64,000 nucleotides of DNA, taken from contig AAVT01000002.1 in assembly GCA_000169075.1 (NCBI GenBank), positions 372,001 through 436,000 on the forward strand. The letters run 5' to 3'. The position numbers and the translations under genes were made by a program. Below the pieces are notes generated by a model that saw only the letters and a program-made list of their open reading frames with translations, had not been told where the DNA came from and did not search any database. Numbering within the stretch: the stretch's first letter is position 1; each line of letters begins with the position of its first letter. Of this stretch, positions 27,391-35,478 are shown piece by piece. Source of the stretch: a marine gamma proteobacterium HTCC2143 (GTDB lineage: Bacteria; Pseudomonadota; Gammaproteobacteria; Pseudomonadales; Dasaniaceae).

Positions 27391-28215
27391 CTAGCTATTG
27401 ATGGCGGCCTGCCAATCGCGTGGATCCACACCATAATACCGCTCCAACTCCTCGAATAGCTGCGGGTGCTTCTTATGCAGTTGCCGCGGTTTCTCGAAGA
27501 ACGTCTCCGTTGCCACGGCAAAAAACTCAGCCGGATTGGTTGCCCCATACTTAGCCATGACGCTCTTGTGTCGCTTGATTCGCCGCCATTTTAACTGTTT
27601 AAATTCTTTCGTAAGCACGGTAGCCCAAGAAGCATAGCTGTTACGTCGCAATGGCGGTGCGCCATTAGCGGCGCCAGAGGCAGTGTCCAATTGATGTGCA
27701 AATTCATGCAAAACGACGTTGTGACCATCATTAAAATTACTAACTCCCGTCAGAACGTCATCCCAAGATAAAATAACTTTGCCGTTGCTCCAAGACTCAC
27801 CCAATAAATGGTCTTGCTGCATGGCCACGGTGCCATCCTCACGCTGTTGATCTCGCTCGACAATAAAGCTCGAGGGATAAACTAATACCGAGTAAAGCTT
27901 AGGATAGACAGACCAGCCTTGCCGCAGTAATAACAAACAGGCCTCCGCGGAGATAGTCACGCGAATTTCGTCAGTAATTTCCTGACCGCCGCAGCCAACG
28001 AAGCGCTTGGAAGCAATAAACACATTGATTAACTGACATAACTTGTCTTTGTCCGCCTCATTAAGAGCGGCATAAATCGGTAAGTTGGCCATTAAAATTG
28101 ACCGCCATTGTGATGGAAAAGGCTTGTTTCTGAGATAACGATTCTTCCATCTGGGAATAAAAAATAGCAGCCCCCCTAAAATCACTATTGCGGCAAAGAC
28201 TTGTGTGGCAACCAT
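27391..28215 (-). CDS. mtfA: MtfA-type zinc-dependent peptidase
   Basis: A 274-residue protein with one N-terminal transmembrane helix (VFAAIVILGGLLFFIP, residues 6-21), then a soluble zinc peptidase domain. The gluzincin motif HEFAH is at residues 170-174 and a downstream acidic stretch PAEFFAVATETFFEKP supplies the third ligand. VLVYPSSFIV and GESWSNGKVILSWDDV are further MtfA blocks. E. coli MtfA (about 265 residues) binds the repressor Mlc and so affects glucose-PTS expression; there it is cytosolic. The membrane anchor here is also common in relatives. The gene converges on the acyl-CoA synthetase; the rhodanese lies upstream on the same strand. Confidence 0.88.
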   Translation of the reverse strand: MVATQVFAAIVILGGLLFFIPRWKNRYLRNKPFPSQWRSILMANLPIYAALNEADKDKLCQLINVFIASKRFVGCGGQEITDEIRVTISAEACLLLLRQGWSVYPKLYSVLVYPSSFIVERDQQREDGTVAMQQDHLLGESWSNGKVILSWDDVLTGVSNFNDGHNVVLHEFAHQLDTASGAANGAPPLRRNSYASWATVLTKEFKQLKWRRIKRHKSVMAKYGATNPAEFFAVATETFFEKPRQLHKKHPQLFEELERYYGVDPRDWQAAINS

Positions 28216-28254
28216 TGATCCTTCCTAAACTAAAACAATAAGATAAGCTGAGGT

Positions 28255-28275
28255 AGACCCGTTATAAAAGGGTCT
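28255..28275. terminator. Hairpin with GTTATAAAA loop downstream of the rhodanese gene
   Basis: AGACCC and GGGTCT form a 6-bp stem around the 9-base loop GTTATAAAA. It lies after the rhodanese stop on the minus strand. The T-run (GCTTTT) follows on the plus strand instead, so its direction is unclear. A shorter stem with the same GTTATAAA loop occurs at 35410-35423. Confidence 0.35.
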
Positions 28276-28326
28276 GCTTTTGGGGGGTTGACTAACTGAG
28301 CCAGTAGCAAAAAGGCCGAGTGACAA

Positions 28327-28677
28327 TTACGCTATTTGCAATTGACAGATAGTATCAATAGAGCAAGTGACCACGGATACATGGGTGTAACCTAATCGCT
28401 TCAATTGCTCAGCCGCCAATGTTGCTCTGCCGCCCGTTGCGCAATGAACATAAATGGCCTGCTGCGGGTCGGGATATTGCTCCAGCATACTCATTTCTAA
28501 AATACCGCGAGGTATATTAACAGCAGTCGTCGAGGGCTTCACACTGACTTCTTCCGCCTCTCTTACATCAATATAAACGCCCTCTCCATCCGCCAGTTCT
28601 GTCTGCGCCTGTGCTGCTGAAATACAGCGAAGGTTTACCCGACTTTCTTGGATCAATTCAGGGATTGTCCGCAGCAT
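28327..28677 (-). CDS. Rhodanese-like domain protein
   Basis: A single-domain rhodanese of 116 residues. The CH2A-like DVREAEEV is near residue 38 and the active-site loop VHCATGGRA (residues 78-86) has the Cys followed by an A-T-G-G-R loop, the usual C-x-x-G-x-R pattern. VNIPRGILEM is the conserved inter-motif block. Such proteins move sulfane sulfur or act as thiol carriers in the cytosol. There is no signal peptide. The start is supported by AAAGGAACGGAGT upstream. It diverges from the arylsulfatase, and both are sulfur-linked, but a shared pathway is only a suggestion. Confidence 0.85.
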   Translation of the reverse strand: MLRTIPELIQESRVNLRCISAAQAQTELADGEGVYIDVREAEEVSVKPSTTAVNIPRGILEMSMLEQYPDPQQAIYVHCATGGRATLAAEQLKRLGYTHVSVVTCSIDTICQLQIA

Positions 28678-29181
28678 ACTCCGTTCCTTTATTGCGATTT
28701 AACATCAAAAGTTAGGTGACGATGACCTTCAAAGTGACATTCTGCTTTGACTGTTATGTTACCTTGGTTTTTATCATAGATACATTGGAACCTACTCAGT
28801 TAAGGCTGACTAATTTTTGATCGATATATTCACCAGAAGACCATGTTTAGATGCTGACGAAAATCAGCCTTAAAACATGTTACTGAAGATAAATAGTGTC
28901 AAGCAATTCGTTATGCCCGCTTATAGCGCCAAATGTGAGTCGCCGATCGGCCGCAATGATCTTGTTACCGATGTCAGTGCCATCGACGCTCGGTTGCCGA
29001 TAGTGCTCTGTACTCAACTATGTGTTAGTCGGCTGCGCTGGTTTACCGTAAAAGCCCTTAAAGCCGATTTCCTCCGTTCCAATCAACTCAGATTCCCGTA
29101 TGATGTGGGCTAGGTTAGGGTCGCTGGGCATACTGTACCCGAAATAATGATAACAACCCTTGAATAGGGAGAGGAGATTCT
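28678..29181. other. Divergent region between rhodanese and arylsulfatase with stem-loops
   Basis: No supported gene; a 78-codon plus frame at 28877-29113 has no family resemblance I can see and a poor start. The region holds two competing stem-loops (separate entry). The strong GGGAGAGGAG ribosome-binding site of the sulfatase is at its right end. Confidence 0.4.
28800..28879 (+). promoter_or_regulatory. Two mutually exclusive stem-loops upstream of the sulfatase gene
   Basis: TTAAGGCTGA (28800-28809) pairs perfectly with TCAGCCTTAA (28864-28873), a 10-bp stem with a 54-base loop. The same TCAGC can instead pair with GCTGA at 28853-28857, inside a longer hairpin closed by CATGTTT/AAACATG (28842-28848 with 28873-28879). 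The two structures cannot coexist. Confidence 0.35.
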
Positions 29182-30741
29182 ATGCAAAATCTGTTAACAC
29201 ACTTCGGGCCGGCCAGCGGTCGACTTGCAAAGCTTGCGCTTACTGGCCTTGTGACGCTATTAGCCGGCCCAGTTTTTGCCGCTACCGAACAGCCTAACAT
29301 CATGGTGATATGGGGCGACGATATCGGCATTACCAATATCAGTAATTATAGCCGCGGGATAATGGGTTACACGACGCCAAATATCGATCGAATTGCTGAA
29401 GAAGGCACTGTTTTTACGGATTATTACGGCGAACAAAGCTGCACCGCTGGCCGGTCCGCTTTTATTACCGGTCAGCACCCTATTCGTACCGGGCTTACTA
29501 AAGTTGGAACGCCGGGAGCCGATATTGGGTTGCAAAAAGAAGATCCGACCCTAGCCCAAATGCTAAAGCCATTAGGTTATGCAACGGGACATTTTGGCAA
29601 AAACCACTTGGGTGATCGCGATGAATTCCTGCCCTCTAATCATGGTTTTGATGAGTTTTTTGGTAATTTATACCATCTCAACGCTGAAGAGGAACCAGAA
29701 GATCCTGACTATCCAAAAGACCCTGACTTTCGCAAGAAATTCGGGCCACGAGGTGTAATACATAGTTTTGCTGACGGAAAAATTGAAGATTCTGGCCCGC
29801 TCACTAAAAAGCGTATGGAAACCATTGATGACGAGTTTCTATCGGCTAGCCTGAAGTTTATCGATAAAGCACATCAGCAAGAGAAGCCATTTTTTGTCTG
29901 GTTTAACTCCACTCGCATGCACTACTACACTCACGTTAAAGATTCGCAGCTAGGAGTGTCTGGTCAAGGCTTCTATAATGATGCCATGCTTGAGCATGAT
30001 GGCCACGTTGGTGTCTTATTGAAAAAGATTGATGATTTAGGTATCGCCGACAATACAATTGTCATCTATTCCACCGATAACGGGCCGCATTTTAACCAGT
30101 GGCCCGATGCCGCGATAACCCCGTACCGCAGTGAGAAAAATACTAATTGGGAAGGTGGTTATCGAGTGCCTGCAATGGTTCGCTGGCCTGGAAAAATTCC
30201 CGCAAATACCGTCTCCAATGAGGTCATGTCCCATCTCGACTGGGTTCCTACTTTGATGGCGGCAGTCGGTAATACAACCATTAAAAACGATTTAAAGAAA
30301 GGTGCCCGTATCGGTAGCGAATCATTTAAAGTGCACTTGGATGGCTATAATTTCTTACCCCATTTGACGGGTCAAACTGACGCCGGTCCTCGTAATGAAT
30401 TTTTCTACTTCAGCGACGATGGTAAGCTTGTTGGTTTACGCAGTGGTGACTGGAAATTAGTGTTTGCTGAACAACGTGCTCGTCAGTTTCAGGTGTGGCG
30501 CGAACCGTTTGTTGAGTTGAGAATTCCGAAGCTGTTTCACTTGCGCCGCGACCCCTACGAGCGTGCCGACACCGATTCAAATCATTACCAGGATTGGGCG
30601 ATGCGAAAAATAACTCTTACCTCGCGCCCAGCTATCGGCGAGGTCCAGCAATTTCTCATGACGTTTATCGAGTTCCCTCCCCGTCAACGGCCGGCCAGTT
30701 TCACGGTTGACCAAATCGTCGAGAAGTTTATGGCGTGGTAA
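29182..30741 (+). CDS. Arylsulfatase, formylglycine-dependent type I
   Basis: A 519-residue exported sulfatase. The hydrophobic signal (LALTGLVTLLAGPVFAA) is cut near FAA|TEQ. NIMVIWGDDIG carries the calcium-binding Asp pair. The active-site signature is C87-T-A-G-R91 in YGEQSCTAGRSAFITGQ, so C87 would become formylglycine, made by an FGE or anSME enzyme not encoded in this window. HFGKNHLGD supplies the next Lys/His pair and VIYSTDNGPH the C-terminal metal and His region. GGGAGAGGAG gives a strong ribosome-binding site. The substrate may be an aryl sulfate or carbohydrate sulfate. A terminator follows. Confidence 0.92.
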   Translation: MQNLLTHFGPASGRLAKLALTGLVTLLAGPVFAATEQPNIMVIWGDDIGITNISNYSRGIMGYTTPNIDRIAEEGTVFTDYYGEQSCTAGRSAFITGQHPIRTGLTKVGTPGADIGLQKEDPTLAQMLKPLGYATGHFGKNHLGDRDEFLPSNHGFDEFFGNLYHLNAEEEPEDPDYPKDPDFRKKFGPRGVIHSFADGKIEDSGPLTKKRMETIDDEFLSASLKFIDKAHQQEKPFFVWFNSTRMHYYTHVKDSQLGVSGQGFYNDAMLEHDGHVGVLLKKIDDLGIADNTIVIYSTDNGPHFNQWPDAAITPYRSEKNTNWEGGYRVPAMVRWPGKIPANTVSNEVMSHLDWVPTLMAAVGNTTIKNDLKKGARIGSESFKVHLDGYNFLPHLTGQTDAGPRNEFFYFSDDGKLVGLRSGDWKLVFAEQRARQFQVWREPFVELRIPKLFHLRRDPYERADTDSNHYQDWAMRKITLTSRPAIGEVQQFLMTFIEFPPRQRPASFTVDQIVEKFMAW

Positions 30742-30767
30742 TAGCGTCTGATTGAAGACTGCACCAG

Positions 30768-30800
30768 AGAGCTGCCCGAATACAGTTTCGCAGCAGCTCT
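30768..30800. terminator. Bidirectional terminator between arylsulfatase and slipin genes
   Basis: AGAGCTGC and GCAGCTCT form a perfect 8-bp stem, and inside it CGAA/TTCG can pair again, giving a long imperfect hairpin between two convergent genes. A clear T tract is missing on both sides, so Rho-independent strength is uncertain. Confidence 0.45.
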
Positions 30801-30802
30801 AG

Positions 30803-31573
30803 CTACGTACTTCTTTCTGCTAGTTTTTTGATACCGGTCACCAAATCGATCGGCATGGGGAATACGATCGTCGAACTTTTGTCACCCGCAATTTCGACCA
30901 GGGTCTGCAGATAACGCAACTGCAGAGCTTGGTCTTGTTGCGATAAGACCTTTGCGGCTTCGAGTAATTTTTCCGACGCTTCAAATTCACCTTGGGCATG
31001 GATCACTTTCGCACGACGCTCGCGCTCAGCTTCAGCTTGTTTTGCTATCGCTCGAATCATACTTTCATCCAGGTCCACGTGTTTTATCTCTACGTTCGCA
31101 ACTTTAATTCCCCATGCGTCTGTCTGCTTGTCAAGTATGGCTTGTACGTCGGCATTTAGCTGCTCTCGTTCTGCCAGCATGTCGTCCAGTTCGTGCTGAC
31201 CCAGAACAGATCGAAGGGTTGTTTGAGATAGTTGACTGGTTGCTTCAAGAAAATTTTCAACTTGAATAATGGCTTTTTGTGGATCGATGACTCGAAAATA
31301 GATAACTGCATTGACTTTAACTGAGACATTATCTCGGGAGATCACGTCTTGCGTTGGCACATCCATCACCACCGTACGTAAATCGACGCGGACCATCTGT
31401 TGCAGAAACGGGACCAGAATGATTAATCCCGGTCCTTTGACTTTATAGAATCGTCCGAGCATAAAAATGACCCCACGCTCATATTCTCTCAACACTCGAA
31501 ACATGGATATCAACAACACCAGTGCCATAATAACAAATGGCACGCCAAAAAATTCTATCTGCAAGTCCATCAT
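30803..31573 (-). CDS. Slipin / stomatin-like SPFH protein
   Basis: A 256-residue SPFH-domain membrane protein. One N-terminal hydrophobic hairpin ([18 protein letters not shown]) is followed by the stomatin signature [21 protein letters not shown] and [21 protein letters not shown], then a charged helical region ([15 protein letters not shown]). Slipins form membrane scaffolds and pair with NfeD-type proteins, whose protease can cleave them. The ATG at 31573 is chosen: AGGAG lies just upstream and it overlaps the nfeD stop in ATGA, the classical coupled arrangement. The longer frame from 31663 lies within nfeD. The last residues ([16 protein letters not shown]) include a hydrophobic tail segment typical of the family. 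Confidence 0.92.
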   Translation of the reverse strand: MMDLQIEFFGVPFVIMALVLLISMFRVLREYERGVIFMLGRFYKVKGPGLIILVPFLQQMVRVDLRTVVMDVPTQDVISRDNVSVKVNAVIYFRVIDPQKAIIQVENFLEATSQLSQTTLRSVLGQHELDDMLAEREQLNADVQAILDKQTDAWGIKVANVEIKHVDLDESMIRAIAKQAEAERERRAKVIHAQGEFEASEKLLEAAKVLSQQDQALQLRYLQTLVEIAGDKSSTIVFPMPIDLVTGIKKLAERST

Positions 31574-32922
31574 CCGTCTCTCCTTTTTTTGGTAACTACT
31601 AATGCTATACCCTCGACCGCGGTAACAGTGACGTGATCGTGAATCGCTAAGGGTTGTTCGCACCTAACTTGCCAGAGCTCGCCGTCCAATCGGACGAGGG
31701 TTTCTTCGCCATGTAGCAACTCAACTTCGGCACTGCTGCCAACAAGATGAGCCATTCCAGTGACTACCGATTGCTTTCGAGCTCTCACTAGCAGACCCAG
31801 CGTAAATACCAGTAGCACAGCGCTAAAAGCGGTAAACGCAACAATTAATGGCATGGCAATTTGATAAGCCGGAAGCTCAGTGTCCATCAAAATAATCGAG
31901 CCTATGGAAAAAGCAGCAATTCCGCCCAAACCGAGAACCCCAAAGCTGGGTGCAAAGGCTTCAGCCGTCATCAAAATGATACCGAGCAACATCAAAGCAA
32001 GCCCTGCATAACTGACCGGCAATACCTGAAATGCATAGAGAGCAACACAAATACAGACGACGCCAACTATACCGGGTATACCAAAACCCGGATTAGATAC
32101 CTCGAAAATCAAACCGTAAACGCCAATGAGAATTAATAGATAGGCCACATTTGGATCTGTAATAACTGAAAGGAAGTCGCTTCGCCAATCTATTGGATGG
32201 TGGTATATATCGACGTCACTGGTGCTTAATGTTAATTCCGCCTCACCTAATTTAATAATTCGACCGTCGAGCTTGCGTAACAGACTTGTTGTGTCGGCAG
32301 CGACAATATCGACAACCCCGAGGGATAACGCTTCAGCCGCCGGCACGCTAACACCTTCTCTTACAGCTGAAGTCGCCCACTCTGAATTTCGCTTTCGGAG
32401 ATTTGCCAAACCCTGAATATAGGCAACGGCATCGTTAATTATTTTGCGCTCCATAGCCGTCGACCCTACCGACTTGGGTTGATCGCCAGCAGCTCCGCTA
32501 TCTTTTTGCTGAGGAACAGAAGGCAGTTCGGGTGCACCTATTTGAACGGGGGTCGCAGCGCCTAAATTCGTCGCTGGAGCCATCGCGGCTATGTGAGTTG
32601 CATACAGGAGATAAGTACCGGCACTGGCAGCCCTTGCACCGCTGGGAGACACATAGCCTATCACCGGAATTCTAGCAGCGAGAACAGCTTTAATCATCTG
32701 GCGCATTGCGCTGTCCAAGCCACCGGGCGTATCAATGAGTAACACCACAAAAGCCGCGTCTTCTTGCTGAGCCTGTTCCAGCCCTCTAACCATATGATCC
32801 GCTGTCGCAGGACCAATGCCACCTTTTACGTCAATTAGCCAGACCGACTTGGCGGCATAAGCCGGTGCTTGCAAACAACAAAAGAGAAAAAGAATAGACA
32901 AAAAGTACTTGGTGACTGGCAT
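31570..32922 (-). CDS. NfeD family membrane serine protease
   Basis: A 450-residue full-length NfeD protein: signal peptide ([18 protein letters not shown]), a periplasmic ClpP-like domain of about 200 residues, then four or five membrane helices (about 245-385) and a C-terminal OB-fold. The catalytic Ser is in [15 protein letters not shown] and the Lys base in [28 protein letters not shown] is the substrate-groove block. It lies in the classical nfeD-slipin pair, overlapping the slipin start by 4 bases, so the two act together in membrane protein quality control. In the long-form family the protease cleaves the slipin C-terminal region, which is likely but not shown here. Confidence 0.93.
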   Translation of the reverse strand: MPVTKYFLSILFLFCCLQAPAYAAKSVWLIDVKGGIGPATADHMVRGLEQAQQEDAAFVVLLIDTPGGLDSAMRQMIKAVLAARIPVIGYVSPSGARAASAGTYLLYATHIAAMAPATNLGAATPVQIGAPELPSVPQQKDSGAAGDQPKSVGSTAMERKIINDAVAYIQGLANLRKRNSEWATSAVREGVSVPAAEALSLGVVDIVAADTTSLLRKLDGRIIKLGEAELTLSTSDVDIYHHPIDWRSDFLSVITDPNVAYLLILIGVYGLIFEVSNPGFGIPGIVGVVCICVALYAFQVLPVSYAGLALMLLGIILMTAEAFAPSFGVLGLGGIAAFSIGSIILMDTELPAYQIAMPLIVAFTAFSAVLLVFTLGLLVRARKQSVVTGMAHLVGSSAEVELLHGEETLVRLDGELWQVRCEQPLAIHDHVTVTAVEGIALVVTKKRRDG

Positions 32923-34051
32923 AGGAAATCCCTTCCGACATGAATCACTGAAATCAATCGCTACATAGCTGCTCTTCCAGTCGTTATTACTATGACGCCT
33001 GTCGGCTGATGCCGCAAGACTGCGACTTTGAGCCAGATCAAATGAATGCGAAAGGATAATGCACGTGTTGATAAAATTTTAGCGGGCCGGCGGCGATAGA
33101 GGAATTCTCCGTCAGTAATAAGTCGGCAGATCCATCGACACGAATTCGGTTCAATCGTTACTACGTCGCACACAAAAGCCTATACCTGCGAGACTGAGAT
33201 CGCTATCAGTGTATTGAGTCCATCGACCCGCTTCCCTTGAGCCAATGACTCCGCCACTGTTATTGCCCTATCGGTCGATCTAAGCGCGTTAATTGTGTAT
33301 GAGTCACACTGATTACCGGAATGGCTGAAAAACTCAACGACTATCTTGCTGCTGATAAGGCAAATAGCGCAGCATCTAGAGTTATCACAGCAGTTTCAGT
33401 CGATCACAGACTGAAAACGCTGCAGCTGACAATATCAGCTTATCTTCATTGTCGGACCATTATGAGTGTTAGAAAAAGCCTCTAACCATGGTTCCCGCAA
33501 GCTACTGCAAGGCGTCTATCACCATATCTCCGACGAAGAAGCGAGCAGCCTCAGCCCGAAACTGTTTCATGTGTACTGTTTCTCCATGAGGCTGAGTTGC
33601 GGCTTGATTTTTATATATTTCAAAAAATATGATCTTATTGGGATTCTGTAGGCTTCAGTTACAAATATAGGCCAGCACTCCCGGCTCATTTGCTTCGATT
33701 CTTTACATTGGTATTTCCTTGATGTTTTTTCAGTCAATCTTGCAGTAACAAAGCGCTTTACCCCATGATCTGGCAACTAGAAAATAGCGGAACGTGATAC
33801 TTTTAGTGATGATTACGCAGTTTTCCTCTGGCACTGCACCACCCCAGATCCAAAAGTTGCCTTGGACTCAAGAGTCTGTTTGGCTATTGGCAAACCCTAA
33901 ATTCCTGCGGCGCTTCTGTGTTGTTACTTTAGCTCAGGCAGTAACAGGCGCACTCGACTGCCACGCTAGTCATCAACCGCAAATTGTAAATTCGAGGCAC
34001 AGAGAAAAGGCCTTTGCTAGAGCATAAATTATCTGCAGCACGGATTCGGTA
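32923..34051. other. 1.1-kb gap without a recognised gene
   Basis: Short open frames at 32961-33173, 33321-33485, 33466-33651 and 33794-34027 do not resemble families I know and lack good ribosome-binding sites. No homologous remnant is recognisable, though decayed genes cannot be excluded. Four successive stem-loops occur at 33391-33594 (separate entry). The rest, including 33600-34050, is AT-rich in places and shows nothing I can name. Confidence 0.4.
33391..33594. ncRNA. Run of four stem-loops, possible structured RNA
   Basis: In order: TTTCAGTC/GACTGAAA (33394-33416, 8 bp, 7-base loop); AGCTGA/TCAGCT (33424-33440, 5-base loop); GTTAGA/TCTAAC (33468-33486, 7-base loop); and CAGCCTCA/TGAGGCTG (33546-33594) enclosing GAAAC/GTTTC after matched 4-base internal loops. 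TTGATTTTTATATATTT follows on the plus strand about 10 bases later. No gene covers them convincingly. Direction, promoter and even expression are unknown. Confidence 0.25.
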
Positions 34052-34564
34052 TTATTTGTCAGCAAGTGGTTTCCATTCGAAGGTTTTTTTCGGTACAGGC
34101 TGCTCTTCTTTTGGAAACCTAACTTGTAGTCCCTTTAGAAAATTCCGAAGCACTTGATCTTTGCACTCCCGAAAGTGTTTATTATTTGGCTTTCGAAAAA
34201 AAGCACTCAGTTCATGTTTACCTAATTTGAACCCTGCAAGCTCAAGAGTTTCCAATACATCGTCTGATTTCAAATTTAACGCTATGGTCAACTTCTTGAA
34301 AATAAGATTATTATTTAGTGTGCTCTCGGGTTTTGCTTGATCGCCTTCGCGCCTTCCCCTCCTTTCATTTATAAAGCCATTGAGAAAATAGGCCATCTGA
34401 GTATCAGTGCAGTTTTTATACTCGCTATCCTCCTCTGGTTTAAGCCAATCACTGACCTGAGCCCGTGTTACTTGATGATCAGCACTTTTAAATACGCCAA
34501 TCATTTTTGAATCGCTAAGATCAAAAATATATCGAATGCGGCGTAGAATATCGTTGTTAGTCAT
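34052..34564 (-). CDS. yehS: DUF1456 family protein YehS
   Basis: A 170-residue protein with the two tandem DUF1456 repeats of E. coli YehS. The first opens NNDILRRIRYIFDLSD near residue 3 and has VSDWLKPEEDSEYKNC and FLNGFINERRGRREG. The second is NNNLIFKKLTIALNLKSDDVLETL and KHELSAFFRKPNNKHFRECKDQVLRNFLKGLQ (read as separate blocks). Function is unestablished. The ATG at 34564 has no strong ribosome-binding site. It is preceded and followed by long gaps and diverges from the SEC-C protein. The C-terminal 15 residues are a Lys/Pro tail absent from E. coli YehS. Confidence 0.9.
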   Translation of the reverse strand: MTNNDILRRIRYIFDLSDSKMIGVFKSADHQVTRAQVSDWLKPEEDSEYKNCTDTQMAYFLNGFINERRGRREGDQAKPESTLNNNLIFKKLTIALNLKSDDVLETLELAGFKLGKHELSAFFRKPNNKHFRECKDQVLRNFLKGLQVRFPKEEQPVPKKTFEWKPLADK

Positions 34565-34768
34565 ACCGTTAACTCATTGCTGTTTAATGAAAGCGCACAT
34601 CTTACGCTGATTTCTATGGAGACCAAAGACGTCGGATGTTGTCAGTGACTTATACACGTTGACGTCGGAAAGTTATCTGGCACCAGAATAGCAAATTAAC
34701 GTACAATGAGCGATTAACGGGTCGTAACTAACCTTATAATCGCTGCTATTTTTACACTGAGATACCGC

Positions 34769-35107
34769 ATGTCAAAATTCTTCTTCAAAGGCCGACAAGA
34801 CAAACGAGAAAATCACGAAAATCACGGCTACCAACCCAAAGGTATGTTTAAGCCGGGGTCAAAAAAATATCCTCTTGAACTTGTCGTTACTTCACCCGAG
34901 CGTAAAGTTGAGGTCGAGTCTATCGTGGACGAACATCAGCTTTACGCCAATATATCAGTTAACCAGTCAGAAGATGCGGAAGAGAATATCATTGATCTGA
35001 CGGGTCTGTTGAGTAAGCCAAAAACAACCACTGTGGATAAACTTCCCGCGAGAAATGAGCCTTGCAGTTGTGGTAGCGGTAAGAAGTTCAAGAAATGCTG
35101 CGCGTAA
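34769..35107 (+). CDS. SEC-C metal-binding motif protein (PBPRA1643 type)
   Basis: A 112-residue protein that ends in RNEPCSCGSGKKFKKCCA, the complete zinc-binding SEC-C motif (C-x-C-x8-C-C) known from the tail of SecA. The body, beginning MSKFFFKGRQDKRENHENHGYQPKGMFKPGSKKYPLEL (two blocks), is that of the PBPRA1643-type SWIM/SEC-C family of gammaproteobacteria. It likely binds zinc. No enzymatic domain is present, and links to ribosomes or SecB by the SEC-C motif are only analogy. It diverges from yehS across about 200 bases. No strong ribosome-binding site is seen. Confidence 0.85.
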   Translation: MSKFFFKGRQDKRENHENHGYQPKGMFKPGSKKYPLELVVTSPERKVEVESIVDEHQLYANISVNQSEDAEENIIDLTGLLSKPKTTTVDKLPARNEPCSCGSGKKFKKCCA

Positions 35108-35478
35108 TAATCGCAATAGCTGGTTCAGAGTGGTGTACTTTTTTTTCCATGCGATGAGGCTAATGTCTACTCTCCTGTCTCTGTATATTCGACATAGTCA
35201 GGCTTTGTTTCGTGTTTATTCAGTGCAGTTATCAAAACGCTTTAACATCTGGATGGGTTAAGTATCCCTATCAGGACAAACGAAGTAGGCGTCACCAGTA
35301 TGGTTGTTGCGGTTGTAACATCCCCCCGGCGATAAATAGCCCATTTGTAGACTGCCACCATTTTGTGCTGATACGTTAATAAAATCGACGGTCTAATTGT
35401 CTGATAGATGCCGTTATAAAGGCGTTTTTGTTAACTTGAGGGGTTAAAATCAACATAATAATAACAGGATATTAGCTA
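35108..35478. other. Non-coding gap upstream of the alkylsulfatase gene
   Basis: No gene seen. A GCC/GGC stem with a GTTATAAA loop at 35410-35423 runs into GTTTTTG on the plus strand, and resembles the hairpin at 28255-28275. It could end a transcript from the SEC-C gene or act as an attenuator before the sulfatase, 55 bases ahead. Confidence 0.35.

Noticed and set aside
28877..29113. 78-codon plus-strand frame upstream of the arylsulfatase.
   Set aside because: Its start falls within the stem-loop region and no ribosome-binding site or known motif is present.
33321..33485. 54-codon frame beginning at an ATG in the nfeD/yehS gap.
   Set aside because: Too short, no ribosome-binding site, and the same bases form stem-loops. 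No family resemblance.
33794..34027. 77-codon plus-strand frame upstream of the yehS end, read as a possible gene remnant.
   Set aside because: I could not connect it with any protein family; a homology search would be needed before calling a pseudogene.
35175..35200. CTGTATATTCGACATAG as a LexA (SOS) box.
   Set aside because: It lacks the ACAG half at the required position, and no DNA-repair gene is downstream.
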